The translations under genes were made by a program, and so were the position numbers. A model generated the notes under the pieces. It was not told where the DNA came from, searched no databases, and saw only the letters and a program-made list of their open reading frames with translations. Positions 5,510 through 6,731 of a stretch of DNA of 6,731 nucleotides are shown here, one piece after another (position 1 is the first letter of the stretch; each line of letters begins with the position of its first letter). The stretch is from positions 1-6,731 of the forward strand of contig CALBPH010000363.1 of the NCBI GenBank assembly GCA_937899365.1. Direction: 5' to 3'. The DNA comes from an uncultured Leptolyngbya sp. (GTDB lineage Bacteria; Cyanobacteriota; Cyanobacteriia; Phormidesmidales; Phormidesmidaceae).

Positions 5510-5525
5510 TAGGACATCGTCCCTA
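5510..5525 (-). repeat. Short hairpin at the tamB-like stop codon
   Basis: On the minus strand TAGGGAC-GAT-GTCCTA can fold into a six-pair stem with one bulged G, starting at the stop codon of the tamB-like gene. There is no T-run right after it, so it is not a convincing intrinsic terminator. Confidence 0.25.
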
Positions 5526-6731
5526 GAATCTTGTTTCAAACTCTAGCAAAACTCGATTGCGATCGTCGAAATTGGTCGTACCTCGAATTGTAAACTCGTC
5601 CGTCAGTCGATAGCGCAGGTTAAATTCTGTGGGTGTGCTATCGGTCAAGATTTTTACTAGGGATAGGGTGACGTTATTTGTGACATCAAAACCAACTTCG
5701 GTGGCGATATCTAGGGTGGAACCACTGTTGTCTTCGCTAGCAAACCGGGAGGCCCCGGTCACGGGAAAGAGACGAAACTCACTGAGATTAAGGGTACTAC
5801 TGACAAAATCTTGCAAGCGATTGAGTAGGGCCCCCCCAAAGAAATTGATCACCCCCTGGCCTGACTGTAGGGCCGCTATGTAGCTACCGCTCAGCAGGTT
5901 AATGATTTCTTGTCTAGAACGTGGTGGAGAACTAGAAAGTTCAATCACCGTGTCACTAATGTCGGAGACAAACAAACTGTCTAGGAGATTACTCGCAGAG
6001 CCTTCGTAGTTAGCTCGGATGCGAATGGTTTCTAACCCTGTAGCGCCCTGGAAGGGATCCACCGATGTATCAGCAACCTCAGACGATGCAAATGCTGTCG
6101 CTTCCACCACACTACTGCTGCGCTGGGTTTCGGCCACGGAGGTGCGCAGCCGCACGCTAAGGAACGGATCGGCCAGACCCCGTTCTGGAAAAAATCGGGC
6201 GATATTATCGCGCCCGGCTAGGCGAAATGTGGTGGTAACAATATTGATGCGACCTGAGCGCAGGCGAATCGTCCCTTCTGGCTCAATGGCTCGAAAGGGT
6301 CGCAGCGGCCCTGAGATCCGTAAATCGCCTTCGGCAACAACATTGAGCAGGTTACTTTGCTGGATTTGTAGATTGTCAGCCAGGGTAATTTTAAAGTTTT
6401 CAAACCGTGGAATAAACAGAGACACGTCTTGGGCTGGTGCGGGCTCCCCCGTATTACCTTCTCCAAGGAATAGGCTGCCATCGGCCAGTTCTACCACCCC
6501 TCCTAGCTGGGGGCCCCCTAAAAACAAACTGCCACCAACAACAACCTGACCGTTTACACCGCCCCGATAGATACCGCGTAACTCTAGATCAATGTCGTCT
6601 AGGGTCACGGTAAGTGCCCCTGTGGGATGTAGGGGGGGCGCTAGGGGATCGACAGGGGCCGCGTTGTTTGGAACAGCGGGCGTTTCAGGGGCGTTGGGAA
6701 CTGCTTCACCCGCTTCGGAGGATTCGGCCTC
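5523..6731 (-). CDS. TamB/DUF490-family envelope protein, C-terminal 402 residues (N-terminus outside window)
   Basis: TamB-type proteins are long beta-helical (AsmA-like) proteins anchored in the inner membrane that span the periplasm and are linked to outer membrane protein assembly or lipid transfer. The frame is open to the right edge, so the GTG at 6608 is an internal codon, not the start. The visible part begins with a Pro/Ala/Glu-rich linker (about residues 1-38), then repeating beta segments with GSLFLGG and GSLFLGEG. Next comes the diagnostic TamB block: GDLRISGPLRPFRAIEPEGT (145-164), LRSGRINIVTTTFRL, an FxPERGLADPFLSVRL segment, and SSPPRSRQEIINLLSG (267-282). The C-terminus is amphipathic beta sequence ending in FETRF with a final Phe, like an outer membrane beta-signal. 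Family members exceed 1000 residues, so most of the gene is missing. The TPR gene follows 219 bp downstream on the same strand. Confidence 0.9.
   Translation of the reverse strand, partial: EAESSEAGEAVPNAPETPAVPNNAAPVDPLAPPLHPTGALTVTLDDIDLELRGIYRGGVNGQVVVGGSLFLGGPQLGGVVELADGSLFLGEGNTGEPAPAQDVSLFIPRFENFKITLADNLQIQQSNLLNVVAEGDLRISGPLRPFRAIEPEGTIRLRSGRINIVTTTFRLAGRDNIARFFPERGLADPFLSVRLRTSVAETQRSSSVVEATAFASSEVADTSVDPFQGATGLETIRIRANYEGSASNLLDSLFVSDISDTVIELSSSPPRSRQEIINLLSGSYIAALQSGQGVINFFGGALLNRLQDFVSSTLNLSEFRLFPVTGASRFASEDNSGSTLDIATEVGFDVTNNVTLSLVKILTDSTPTEFNLRYRLTDEFTIRGTTNFDDRNRVLLEFETRF

Noticed and set aside
6019..6549. 176-codon plus-strand open frame opposite the tamB-like gene
   Set aside because: Ser/Arg/Pro-rich with no recognisable motif, antisense to a well supported coding frame.
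6606..6608. GTG as the start of the tamB-like gene
   Set aside because: The frame stays open for 41 more codons to the window edge and the family is far longer, so this is an internal Val codon.
1..6731. tRNA, rRNA, CRISPR array, insertion sequence or attachment site
   Set aside because: I saw no tRNA-like arm, no regularly spaced repeats, no transposase and no target-site duplication in the non-coding stretches.

Overview
The window looks like chromosomal DNA from a cyanobacterium. Two copies of the HIP1 palindrome GCGATCGC lie inside the gyrase gene. The TamB-type protein, the DivK-like response regulator with a long phospho-site loop, and the GyrA paralogue without a canonical GyrA box all resemble cyanobacterial forms. 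These assignments come from reading the translations; no database search was possible.

Layout, left to right. (1) 3-869, minus: the N-terminal 289 residues of a MalK/UgpC-type sugar ABC transporter ATPase with a GTG start; its C-terminus runs off the left edge. (2) 909-3410, minus: a complete GyrA-family reading frame (833 codons) cut by one in-frame TAG at codon 139, twelve codons after the catalytic tyrosine. The two halves lie in one frame, so this is a nonsense codon and not a frameshift. The ABC gene starts 39 bp after the gyrA stop and is probably cotranscribed. (3) 3411-3778: a divergent intergenic region with several inverted repeats and an unrecognised 66-codon open stretch that overlaps the gyrA start. 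(4) 3827-4222, plus (possible upstream start 3779): a single-domain response regulator. (5) 4223-4433: a convergent gap with three hairpins that probably end transcription from both sides. (6) 4434-5303, minus: an exported TPR-repeat protein. (7) 5304-5522: an AT-rich spacer with a weak promoter candidate. (8) 5523-6731, minus: the C-terminal 402 residues of a TamB (DUF490) envelope protein, whose N-terminus lies beyond the right edge.

The genes do not form one obvious pathway: DNA topology plus sugar uptake on the left, signalling in the middle, envelope biogenesis on the right. The observation most worth following up is the amber codon in the gyrase gene. It could be a sequencing error, an early pseudogene in a lineage with a second GyrA, or a subunit made in two pieces by reinitiation at an ATG three bases after the stop. 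All four gene ends visible in the window also use TAG, which argues against TAG having been reassigned to an amino acid. I see no mobile element, CRISPR array, RNA gene or clearly new multi-gene system.
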